Assembly: GCA_049323455.1 (NCBI GenBank)
Contig: JBMONF010000019.1
Span: forward strand, 62,001-126,000
Source: Hypericibacter sp049323455
GTDB lineage: Bacteria > Pseudomonadota > Alphaproteobacteria > Dongiales > Dongiaceae
Length of the DNA stretch: 64,000 nt
Reading direction: 5' to 3'
The notes beneath the pieces were generated by a model. That model was given only the letters and a program-made list of their open reading frames with translations, made no database searches and was not told the origin of the DNA. Of the stretch, positions 25,484 through 33,375 are shown in pieces. The translations under genes were made by a program, and so were the position numbers. Numbering within the stretch: position 1 is the stretch's first letter; each line of letters begins with the position of its first letter.

Positions 25484-26335
25484 ATGAATTACGTAACGCC
25501 GCTGCAAGCCCAACGGATCGGCGCCGTCCCTCACCTCGCCCGTGGCCTCTATCAGGATCTCGACATCGAAGGCACGATCGATTTCATGGCGCGCCGTTAT
25601 GTCGATCCGATCGGGCAACGTGTCGATCTGGGCAGGGCGACCATGGCCGATTGCGCCGCCGGCTATGGCTGGCTGTCGATCGCCTTCCTGCTACGCGGCG
25701 GGGCCGAGGCGATCCTGATCGATCCCGACGCGGAACGGCTCGCCGGCGCGCAAGAAATCTGTCGCATCCTCGGCGTCGCCGACCGATGCCGGTTTCTCAA
25801 TCGCACCTTGCAGGATACCGGGCTGGACGACGACGCGGTGGACATATTCGCAACGATCGAGACGCTGGAGCATGTCGGCCGCGATGCGGTCGAGGGCTCC
25901 GTGAAGGAAATCACGCGCGTCACCCGAAGGCTCGTGGTGCTCACCACGCCCAACCGCATCTTTCCGGTCGTGGCCCACGACACCGCCCTGCCCTTCGCCC
26001 ATTGGCTGCCGCGCCCGCTGCGCCGCGGCTATGCGGCAGCCTTCGGGCGCCTTGCGCGCGAGCAGGGCAACTGCTTCCTGGCGCCCTGGGACCTCAAGCC
26101 ACTGGCCGCCAAGTTCCGACCCGACAGCCGCATCCACACCTTCAACACGGTGGAGGAGATGAAGCGCTTCTATCCCCACTACCTGCCTTACGGCGATCCG
26201 GCGAAGCGGCGGCGTCAGCGCCCCAATGCTCTGCTCCTGCGCTATCAGGCCCTGCTCGCGGCCCTCTTGCGGACACGGGCCTATTCGCTGGCACCCAACC
26301 TCGCCTCGGTCTGGGTGCGGCATGAATCGCGATAG
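25484..26335 (+). CDS. Class I SAM-dependent methyltransferase
   Basis: 283 aa from ATG 25484 (MNYVTPLQAQRIG). Motif I is ATMADCAAGYGWLSIAF, followed by ILIDPD (motif II acidic residue) and DIFATIETLEHVGRD (motif IV region). The fold matches small-molecule methyltransferases of glycan loci. In-frame upstream ATGs would add up to 99 residues of unlikely composition. It is followed 15 bp later by a family 2 glycosyltransferase, forming a two-gene plus-strand unit inside the EPS locus; it probably O-methylates an EPS sugar (inference). Confidence 0.75.
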   Translation: MNYVTPLQAQRIGAVPHLARGLYQDLDIEGTIDFMARRYVDPIGQRVDLGRATMADCAAGYGWLSIAFLLRGGAEAILIDPDAERLAGAQEICRILGVADRCRFLNRTLQDTGLDDDAVDIFATIETLEHVGRDAVEGSVKEITRVTRRLVVLTTPNRIFPVVAHDTALPFAHWLPRPLRRGYAAAFGRLAREQGNCFLAPWDLKPLAAKFRPDSRIHTFNTVEEMKRFYPHYLPYGDPAKRRRQRPNALLLRYQALLAALLRTRAYSLAPNLASVWVRHESR

Positions 26336-26350
26336 CCCGAGGGCCGCCTC

Positions 26351-27280
26351 ATGAGCGCGGTCAGCATCGTCATCTGCACGTTCAATCGCCCGCAATTGCT
26401 GCAGCAGGCGATCTGTTCCTGCGTCGCTCAGCAGCTTCCAGACGGCATCAGCATCGAAATCCTGGTCGTCGACAACAGCCCGGATGCCAACGCTTCGGTG
26501 CTGGTCCGGCAGGTGGCCGAAACGAGCCCGGTGGCGGTGCGCTACGTATCCGAGCCGCGGCCCAACATCGCGCGCGCGCGCAATGCCGGGATCGCCGCCA
26601 GCGCCGCGCCCTATATCGCCTTTCTCGACGACGACGAGGAAGCAAGCCCGCATTGGATCGCCGGCATGGTGGCCACCATGGAGCGGACGGGGGCCGATGT
26701 GGTGTTCGGTTCGGTCCTGCCCCGCTTCGAGACCGGGGGTCCGCCCGCCTGGGATCCAGACGCCCGGCAATTCACGCGCGACATGGGCCTGCCCGATGGA
26801 GCGCCGGCGCCCTTGATGGCGACGCGATCCTCGCGCGGCGGCGGTACGGGGAATTGCCTGATACGCCGCGCCACCTGCATCCGCGGCACGGAACCCTTCG
26901 ACCCCGCCTTCGGCGAAACCGGAGGCGAAGACACGGACTTCTTTCTCGGCCTAGCCGGCCGCGGTTGCCGTTTCGTCTGGTGCTCGGAAGCACCCGTCAG
27001 GGAATTCGTGCCAGCCGACCGCACCAGCCTCGACTATATGGCGCGCCGGACCTTCCGCCAGAACCAGAGCTATGTGCGCCTGCGCGTCAAGAACAGCCGG
27101 CATCCGGGGCTGATGACCCTGAACCTGATGGCGCGCGGCGCCGTCCAGCTGTGCCTCTGGGCATTCCTCGATCTCGTCCATCGGGCGGCGCGGCGCACCC
27201 GGCGCGCCAAGGCCCTCCTGAAGATGCAAGCCGGCGCCGGCAAGCTGCTGTGGCTCAGATCCGGCGGGCGGCATATGTGA
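26351..27280 (+). CDS. Glycosyltransferase family 2 (GT-A)
   Basis: 309 aa. It begins VSIVICTFNRPQLLQQAI, the nucleotide-binding start of GT2. NIARARNAGI and AFLDDDEEASP (DxD-like metal site) follow, and GGEDTDFFLGL supplies the ED catalytic-base region. The C-terminal part is basic with a hydrophobic stretch (LMARGAVQLCLWAFLDLV), possibly membrane-associated. It converges with the Wzx gene, 12 bp apart. Predicted to add one sugar of the EPS repeat unit. Confidence 0.88.
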   Translation: MSAVSIVICTFNRPQLLQQAICSCVAQQLPDGISIEILVVDNSPDANASVLVRQVAETSPVAVRYVSEPRPNIARARNAGIAASAAPYIAFLDDDEEASPHWIAGMVATMERTGADVVFGSVLPRFETGGPPAWDPDARQFTRDMGLPDGAPAPLMATRSSRGGGTGNCLIRRATCIRGTEPFDPAFGETGGEDTDFFLGLAGRGCRFVWCSEAPVREFVPADRTSLDYMARRTFRQNQSYVRLRVKNSRHPGLMTLNLMARGAVQLCLWAFLDLVHRAARRTRRAKALLKMQAGAGKLLWLRSGGRHM

Positions 27281-27292
27281 CGGCGCCCCCCG

Positions 27293-28666
27293 TCAGCTGC
27301 CTGGGCCTTCGCTCACGGCCGCCCGCTGGCTCGCATCGCCGAAGCAATGGCGGACGCTCAAGATCGAGGGCTCGATGCCGACGGCGCGGACGACGATCCG
27401 TTGCAGCCACAGATTCCAGAGCAGCGTAACCAGGAGCGAAGCGACGGCACCGCCCATCATGCCGAATAGGGGCAGCAAGGAGGCGTTGAGCGCGCCCGTC
27501 GCCACCAGGGCGCAGGCGAAGGCGCGCAGGCTCCGGGTCTGATGACCCGATAGGGTCACGATGTGGGTCACGGGACCGAAAGCCGCGATGGCGAGTTGGC
27601 TCAAGCCAAGCACGATCAATGTGAGATGCCCGCGGCCGAAGTCCGGCCCGAAGATATGCAGGATGTTGTCGCCGGCAACGGCGAGAACGACGACGGCCGC
27701 GAGCGATGGCCAGAAACGCAGCTGCGTGGAGCGCGCGATCAGGGACTGCAGGCCGGCCGCATTTCCTTCCGCCATCAGATGCGAGGCCTGCGGCTGGAAG
27801 ATGGCGTTGACCGCATAGAGCCCGAAGCTGATGAGGTTGGCTGTCCGGAAGCAGGCGCTATAGACGGCCATGTCTTCGGAGGGCAGGAAGAAGCCGGCGA
27901 TGGTCAGGCTCAGCTCCTGGAAATAGGTGGTGAAGATCACCAGAAGCTGCAGTTCGAGGCTGGTTCTGGTCCACAGCCAGGTCCGATAGGCCGGACGCGC
28001 ATTCTCCTTGAGCGGGCGCAAGCCGCGCTCGATGAAGACATGTTGTCCGACCAACAGCAGCGGCAGCATGGCGACGGTGAAGCCCATCACGACGGTCGCG
28101 GACAGCCGGCCGTGCAGAAGGTAGCAGGCCACCACGATCACGAGCAGAGCGAGCTGGCGCAGGAAGTTCGACGGCAGAAAAGCGGCCGTGAAGCGCGAGA
28201 TCGCCTGCGCATAGCTGCTCTGAAGCTGGAGGATGGCGAAGAACGGAACGCCGACGAACGCCAGGAGCAGCGGCCAGTTGGTCCCTTGCGCGGTGTCGAG
28301 GAGACGGGTTCCCAGGACGAGGGCGATGCCCACCGCCATGACCATCCCGCTCGCCAACCATGTCAGCTCGTTGCCGCGCTTGAGGAAACCGGCGACCTGC
28401 TCGCGTTCGCCGCGGGCGGCAGCCTGGCGCAGGAAGCGCACGGCCGACGCCGGGTAGCCCAGGGTCGTCAGCGAGGACAGAAGCATGCAGACGGAAAACG
28501 CGAAGACGTAGTCGCCGAGTTCGGCCGCCCCCATCCATCGCGCAAGGAGAATGTAGGCGACGTAGGTGAGGCCCGTGCCCGCAACGCGCAAGGCGAAGAC
28601 GGCTGCCGACCAGCGAACCAGCGCGCTGAAGCTGCCTTGCACGCGAGCGCCCTGTGCTGTTGTCAT
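27293..28666 (-). CDS. Oligosaccharide flippase, Wzx/MATE-like
   Basis: 457 aa with about 12 to 14 hydrophobic segments spread through the protein (for example FALRVAGTGLTYVAYILLA, LLVIVVACYLL, LAAVVVLAVAGDNIL). This matches the polysaccharide biosynthesis/flippase superfamily. It flips undecaprenyl-linked EPS repeat units across the inner membrane for the Wzy-like polymerase. It is the last gene of the minus-strand EPS operon that starts at 37009. GGGGCAG lies a few bases before the ATG at 28666. Confidence 0.88.
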   Translation of the reverse strand: MTTAQGARVQGSFSALVRWSAAVFALRVAGTGLTYVAYILLARWMGAAELGDYVFAFSVCMLLSSLTTLGYPASAVRFLRQAAARGEREQVAGFLKRGNELTWLASGMVMAVGIALVLGTRLLDTAQGTNWPLLLAFVGVPFFAILQLQSSYAQAISRFTAAFLPSNFLRQLALLVIVVACYLLHGRLSATVVMGFTVAMLPLLLVGQHVFIERGLRPLKENARPAYRTWLWTRTSLELQLLVIFTTYFQELSLTIAGFFLPSEDMAVYSACFRTANLISFGLYAVNAIFQPQASHLMAEGNAAGLQSLIARSTQLRFWPSLAAVVVLAVAGDNILHIFGPDFGRGHLTLIVLGLSQLAIAAFGPVTHIVTLSGHQTRSLRAFACALVATGALNASLLPLFGMMGGAVASLLVTLLWNLWLQRIVVRAVGIEPSILSVRHCFGDASQRAAVSEGPGS

Positions 28667-28726
28667 TTGTGCTGCCCCGACAATTCCTCTTGATAACGTC
28701 CCCGGCCACCCCCTCCCTTCCGTCGT

Positions 28727-29620
28727 CTATGGGCCGAATTTCCGGCGCGCACAGTCATAGAACTCGAGATCGCCGGCACATAGCGTCTCCATCTTGCGGC
28801 GGGTCGCGGGGTCGATCTCGGGCTTCCGGAAGCCGGCCGTGCGCAAATGGCGCACATGCAGCCGGACGCCGAAGATGTTCGAGAACTCGCCGCAGAAGTC
28901 GGTGAGCCGGTCCGTGAATCCGATCAGGGAGAACTTGGCGAGGCCGCTGCGCGCGGCCGACAGGGCTGCCCCCGCGCCGTCCCGTGGTATCTCCGGCATA
29001 CCGGCGAAATATCTCAGCATCACGGTGGCGTGTCGCCAGCCGACATCGGACTCCAGATAGGCATCGAACGGCATGTCGATATAGTTGGCGAGCCGCGCGT
29101 CGGCATAGTTGGACACCAGCCGCTCCAGCGGGTCGCGCAGAACCGATACGAAGCGGTAGCGGTCGTTGTAAGCGGCATAGGCCCGCTCGCTGAAGAGGAA
29201 GTGGCCGCACACCAGAGGCGCATTGTTCGCCATGTGATAGAGGAGGAGGTGCTCGCGATGGGCGAAGATCACGCTGGAGCGGGGGCCGTCCTCGTGGATC
29301 TCCCGTTCGGAGCGACCGGAAAGAACGGACGCCGCCTCGCGGGTCGGTCTGGCGAGGATCATGCCGGTGCGCCGATGCAGCGGGCAGACGCTTCTGAGCG
29401 CGCTCGTAACCGAGGTTCCCGCGCATTTCGGGATATGCATGAAGCAGCAGTTGTATTGGAGGCCGCGGGTCAAGGATCGCGCGATCCTGGCCGAATAGAG
29501 CCGAACTCGGTCGATCGTCCGTCGCGAGATCAAGGGCGGTGGCGACGGCGCCTCGTCCGATCGGCGCGTCCACCCGATCGGATGTTCAGCCGGCGCGTGA
29601 TCGGGCAGCGGCGGTCGCAT
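28727..29620 (-). CDS. Sulfotransferase family protein (carbohydrate sulfotransferase-like)
   Basis: 297 aa. CFMHIPKCAGTSV contains the 5'-phosphosulfate-binding loop IPKCAGTS (63-70), and FVSVLRDPLERLVSNY is the 3'-phosphate-binding motif (RDP 162-164, S170), together diagnostic of the Sulfotransfer_2 fold. The donor would be PAPS and the acceptor probably a sugar hydroxyl. There is no signal peptide, so it would act in the cytoplasm on lipid-linked units. It starts 4 bp after the GH10 gene and precedes wzx. Sulfated EPS is uncommon in proteobacteria but known in some, so this is a notable member of the operon. Confidence 0.85.
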   Translation of the reverse strand: MRPPLPDHAPAEHPIGWTRRSDEAPSPPPLISRRTIDRVRLYSARIARSLTRGLQYNCCFMHIPKCAGTSVTSALRSVCPLHRRTGMILARPTREAASVLSGRSEREIHEDGPRSSVIFAHREHLLLYHMANNAPLVCGHFLFSERAYAAYNDRYRFVSVLRDPLERLVSNYADARLANYIDMPFDAYLESDVGWRHATVMLRYFAGMPEIPRDGAGAALSAARSGLAKFSLIGFTDRLTDFCGEFSNIFGVRLHVRHLRTAGFRKPEIDPATRRKMETLCAGDLEFYDCARRKFGP

Positions 29621-29624
29621 CGGC

Positions 29625-30812
29625 CTACCCCGCTGACGCCGTTTTCATCGCTTCGGAGATGGCGGCCCAGGCGGCTTTGCGCTCGCGCCGGTCGTCGTAG
29701 GGCAGCGGGCGGTTGGGCTGCCCGTCGGCGCGGCGGAACTGCGGCGGCGCGTTGGGCGCGTTGTACCAGCTTTGGCGGTCGATCAGCCCCCAGGTGATGA
29801 CCGCGTCGACGGCGGGCTCGCCGAGCGCGCCGCTCAAGAGCGCGTAATAGAGCTGCGCCACAGTCTCGTCACGCGTCGTGAAGTCGTAGGGCAGCGTATT
29901 GTCGAGGACGTCGATCTCGGTGAACAGGACCTTGAGCCCCAGCGCGCCGACGTCCTGCACGAAGGCGCGAACCTTCTCGCCATTGAGGCTCTCGCTCGCC
30001 TTGATATGGCCTTGAATGCCGAGCGCATGGATGGGCGTGCCGGCCGCCTTGAAACTCTTCAATTGATCGAGGACCTTGCGGCGCTGGGTGTCGTTGAAGG
30101 AGGAATCCGCGGTCAGATGCGTATCGTTGAGGATCAGCAGGGCGTCGGGATCGGCCGCGGCGGCCGCGCGGAACGCGATGTCGACGTAGGATGGTCCCAG
30201 CCGGTCGAGCCAATAGGACGACCGGTAGATGGCGTCCGGCACCGGCGCGAAGATCTCGTTGACCACGACCCAGTGGCGCATGCGGCCGCGATAACGGCCG
30301 ACCACCGTCTGGATGTGCTGCTGCAGCGTGAGACGGACCGCGTCGACGTCGGAGAGATTCTTCAGCCAGTCCGGAATGTCCTGACCCCAGACCAGGCAGT
30401 GGCCGCCGACCTGCATGTTGTGCTGGGCTGCGAAGTCCATCGTCCAGTCCGCGTCGGAGAAGCTGTATTGGTCGGGCTGGCGATGGGTCGCCCGCCACAT
30501 GAAATCCCAGCCGTTATGGAGGATGGCGCATTCCTGAGGGTAGATCGCCGCGAAATCCACCTGCTTCGAGATGAGCCGGTACTGGCTGAAGGCGCCGAAC
30601 GTGAGACCGCGGCTCTCCGCGGCCTGCCGCAGAGGCGGCAGCGATGTCAAATCGCGATCGACAAAGCGCGGGCTCTCCGCGGCGACGCGGCGAACCGGCC
30701 ATAGCAGTGCCAACCCGGTAGCGGCCGCGAGACCCGCCACGAACCGACGGCGAGAGGCCGGCAGACCGGCGCCTCGAATCACGCCGTTCGACGCTCGCCC
30801 ATTCCCGGCCAT
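29625..30812 (-). CDS. Exported glycoside hydrolase family 10 (endo-1,4-beta-xylanase-like)
   Basis: 395 aa. A twin-arginine-type signal (SRRRFVAGLAAATGLALL, residues 20-37) predicts periplasmic or outer location. GH10 landmarks are GGHCLVWGQDIPDWL (H138), WVVVNEIF (acid/base Glu186), LNDTHL, GIQGHI and LFTEIDVLDN (nucleophile Glu299), in a TIM-barrel of normal length. ATG 30812 shares one base with the upstream stop (TGATG). Inside an EPS operon, a GH10 enzyme more likely trims or recycles the EPS backbone than digests plant xylan (inference). Confidence 0.88.
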   Translation of the reverse strand: MAGNGRASNGVIRGAGLPASRRRFVAGLAAATGLALLWPVRRVAAESPRFVDRDLTSLPPLRQAAESRGLTFGAFSQYRLISKQVDFAAIYPQECAILHNGWDFMWRATHRQPDQYSFSDADWTMDFAAQHNMQVGGHCLVWGQDIPDWLKNLSDVDAVRLTLQQHIQTVVGRYRGRMRHWVVVNEIFAPVPDAIYRSSYWLDRLGPSYVDIAFRAAAAADPDALLILNDTHLTADSSFNDTQRRKVLDQLKSFKAAGTPIHALGIQGHIKASESLNGEKVRAFVQDVGALGLKVLFTEIDVLDNTLPYDFTTRDETVAQLYYALLSGALGEPAVDAVITWGLIDRQSWYNAPNAPPQFRRADGQPNRPLPYDDRRERKAAWAAISEAMKTASAG

Positions 30813-32068
30813 CACCGTCCCTCCGGCGAGCGGGACTGCGCCAACCTCTCCGGCGCGGGCTCCCAGCCGCGGCTGAAGATTTCCTCATAGGCCGACAGAA
30901 GAGCCGGCGCCGAATGCTCCCAGGCGAGCGCTTCGCGCAAGCGCCGCTGTCCGAATTCGGCCATGCGCCGGCGCTTAGGCTCGTCCTCCAGGAGCTCGTG
31001 GATGCGGGCTGCCATTGCCGCCTCGAGATTCGGCTCGGCGTAGACCGCCGCATCCTGCGCGGAGAATCGCGTCTCCTTGAGGTCGAAGGCCACGATCGGC
31101 AGGCCGAAATACATGTATTCCATGATCTTGTTCATGGTGCTCTTGTCCGACCAGTCGTTCTTCGGATCGGGATCGATGCCGATATCCGCCGACGACAGGA
31201 TGCGGCAGAGATCCTCGTCGCTGACGCGGCCGGTGAAGGTCGTCATGTCGGCAAGGCCGATCTCTTGCGCATAGGCCTTGATCGCCGGCTGATGCGGCCC
31301 GCCGCCGACGAACGCGGCATGGACGTCGCGCCGGCCGATCCGGTCGCGCAGGATGCGCAAGGCTCGCAGCAGATAATCCACCCCGTCCTGCTTGCAGATC
31401 TCGCCCAGATAGACCAGCAGATAGCGCTTGCCCTGGCGCCAGGCGGGATCCGGCTCGTAGCGCCTAAAGCGCGACAGATCCGGGCCCGAGCGGACGACAT
31501 AGACGCGCTCGGGCGGCACGCCGCCGCGCTCGACCGCGATGCGCTTGTGGCTCTCGTTCGTCGTGATCACCAGATCGGCAAGGGCGAAGGTCATGCGCTC
31601 GAGGAACAGCAAGCCCCTGTACATGGCGCCGCCGCGCCGGTCGAACTTGGCCGCATACATCTCCGGAGACAGATCGTGATGATCGAACAGGAAGCGCTTG
31701 CCGAAGGGCCGCCACAGCAGCGCCAGCAGCCAATAGGTTTCCGGCGGATTGCAGGCATGGATGACGTCGAAGCCGCGGCCGAAGAGCGCCACGCGCAGGC
31801 TCTTCATGGCGGTGCGCAGGAAGCACCAGAGGAACTCGGCGGCAAAGCCGAAGGCGCCCTTGGCGTCGATCGGCAGGCCGTAGCGATGGATGTCGACGCC
31901 TTCCAGACGCTCGAAAGACTCGTTGAAGCCCTTCGCCTTGGGGCAGATGACGCTGACCGCGTAGCCGGCCCTGGTCAGCGTCGTGGCCTCGAGCCAGACC
32001 CGCCGGTCGAAGGGAACCGGCAGGTTCTGCACGATGATGAGGACGCGGCGCTTACCAGCAGATGCCAT
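30812..32068 (-). CDS. Glycosyltransferase family 4 (GT-B)
   Basis: 418 aa. The N-terminus VLIIVQNLPVPFDRRVWLEATTL is typical of WcaI/WbuB-like GT4 enzymes. The donor site region includes LLVYLGEICKQDGVDYLLRAL, AFVGGGPHQPAI, STMNKIMEYMYFGLPIVAFDL and an E-rich helix. It overlaps algD upstream by 17 bp and the GH10 gene by one base, so translation is coupled. It should add a sugar to the growing lipid-linked repeat unit; donor and linkage unknown. Confidence 0.88.
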   Translation of the reverse strand: MASAGKRRVLIIVQNLPVPFDRRVWLEATTLTRAGYAVSVICPKAKGFNESFERLEGVDIHRYGLPIDAKGAFGFAAEFLWCFLRTAMKSLRVALFGRGFDVIHACNPPETYWLLALLWRPFGKRFLFDHHDLSPEMYAAKFDRRGGAMYRGLLFLERMTFALADLVITTNESHKRIAVERGGVPPERVYVVRSGPDLSRFRRYEPDPAWRQGKRYLLVYLGEICKQDGVDYLLRALRILRDRIGRRDVHAAFVGGGPHQPAIKAYAQEIGLADMTTFTGRVSDEDLCRILSSADIGIDPDPKNDWSDKSTMNKIMEYMYFGLPIVAFDLKETRFSAQDAAVYAEPNLEAAMAARIHELLEDEPKRRRMAEFGQRRLREALAWEHSAPALLSAYEEIFSRGWEPAPERLAQSRSPEGR

Positions 32069-33365
32069 GATAGCGCTCGCCGTCGCTGGTCTGGTTGCTG
32101 ATCCGCGCGAAATCCACCACCACTTGCCCGCTCTTCAGCTTGCCCAGCACTTCGCGATGCGTGGGGTCGTCGTTGCCGATCACGACCGTGTCGGCATGCG
32201 CCACGATGGCGTCGATGCTGTCGACGACGAGGTTGTAGATGTGCGGGATGTGATTGAGCAGGTAATTCTTGTTCGAGCCCATGAGCCCGGCGAGCTTGAC
32301 GTTGGGATCGAAGATGCGCACGTCGTAGCCCTTGCCGATGAGCTGCTCCACGACGCCCACCATCGGGCTCTCGCGCAGATCGTCGGTGCCCGCCTTGAAG
32401 CTGAGCCCCAAGATGCCGACCTTGCGGTTTGCCCGCTCCGCGATCATGCGGAAGCCGCTGTTCAGATGCCGCTCGTTGCTGGGCAGGATCGAACCCAGGA
32501 TCGGCAGGTCGAGGTCGAGGCGGCGCGCGCGGTAGGTGAGCGCGCGCAGGTCCTTCGGCAGGCAGGAGCCGCCGAAGGCGAAGCCGGGCTTGAGATACTT
32601 GGCCGAGATGTTCAGTTTGGTGTCGCGGCAGAAGATGTCCATCACCTTGTGGCCGTCGACGCCGAGCGCCTTGCACAAGGCGCCGATCTCGTTGCCGAAG
32701 CCCACCTTCAGCGCGTGCCAGGCATTGTCGGCATACTTCACCATCTCGGCGATGGCGATGTCCGTGTTGATGAGGGGCGCATCCAGCCCCTCATAGAGGC
32801 TCTCCACCGCGCGGCGGCTCCTTTCGTCGGTGGCTCCGATCACGGTCTTGGGCGGATTGAAGAAGTCGTCGACGGCACTGCCCTCGCGCAGGAACTCGGG
32901 GTTGAAGCAGACGCCGAAATCGATGCCGGCCCGCTTGCCCGAATGGCGCTCGAGCAGGGGAATGACGGTCTCGGCCGTGGTCCCGGGCAGCACGGTGCTG
33001 CGCATCACCACGACGAAGAAGTCCTTCCGATTCTTCAGCGCCGCGCCGATCTCCTCGCAGACGGCGCGCACATAGGTCAGGTCGAGATTGCCGTTGGTCT
33101 GGCTCGGCGTGCCGACGCAGACGAACGCCAGGTCCGTCACGGCCACCGCCGCCGCCCCGTCCGTCGTGCTGCGCAATTTTCCCGCCTGCACGGCGCACGC
33201 GATCATGTCGCCGATCTTGGCCTCGATGACCGGCGATGCCCCGCGCTCGATGAACGCGACCTTGATTGGGTTGACGTCGACGCCGACGACGCTGTGGCCG
33301 CGCTCGGCAAGGCAACCTGCCGAGATCGCGCCGACATAGCCCAGGCCGAATATGCTGATGCGCAC
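32052..33365 (-). CDS. algD: GDP-mannose 6-dehydrogenase-like nucleotide-sugar dehydrogenase
   Basis: 437 aa. MRISIFGLGYVGAISAGCL (GxGxxG 7-12), VCVGTPS, RSTVLPGT, FNPEFLREG, KYADNAWHALKVGFGNEIG and FAFGGSCLPKDLRALTYRA closely resemble AlgD. The catalytic cysteine is at position 268, as in Pseudomonas AlgD, and the protein ends GICW like AlgD. This favours oxidation of GDP-mannose to GDP-mannuronate over UDP-glucose oxidation. It supplies a uronic acid donor for the EPS. It is 10 bp downstream of the lyase gene and overlaps the next glycosyltransferase. Confidence 0.85.
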   Translation of the reverse strand: MRISIFGLGYVGAISAGCLAERGHSVVGVDVNPIKVAFIERGASPVIEAKIGDMIACAVQAGKLRSTTDGAAAVAVTDLAFVCVGTPSQTNGNLDLTYVRAVCEEIGAALKNRKDFFVVVMRSTVLPGTTAETVIPLLERHSGKRAGIDFGVCFNPEFLREGSAVDDFFNPPKTVIGATDERSRRAVESLYEGLDAPLINTDIAIAEMVKYADNAWHALKVGFGNEIGALCKALGVDGHKVMDIFCRDTKLNISAKYLKPGFAFGGSCLPKDLRALTYRARRLDLDLPILGSILPSNERHLNSGFRMIAERANRKVGILGLSFKAGTDDLRESPMVGVVEQLIGKGYDVRIFDPNVKLAGLMGSNKNYLLNHIPHIYNLVVDSIDAIVAHADTVVIGNDDPTHREVLGKLKSGQVVVDFARISNQTSDGERYHGICW

Positions 33366-33375
33366 GGGCGTTCAC

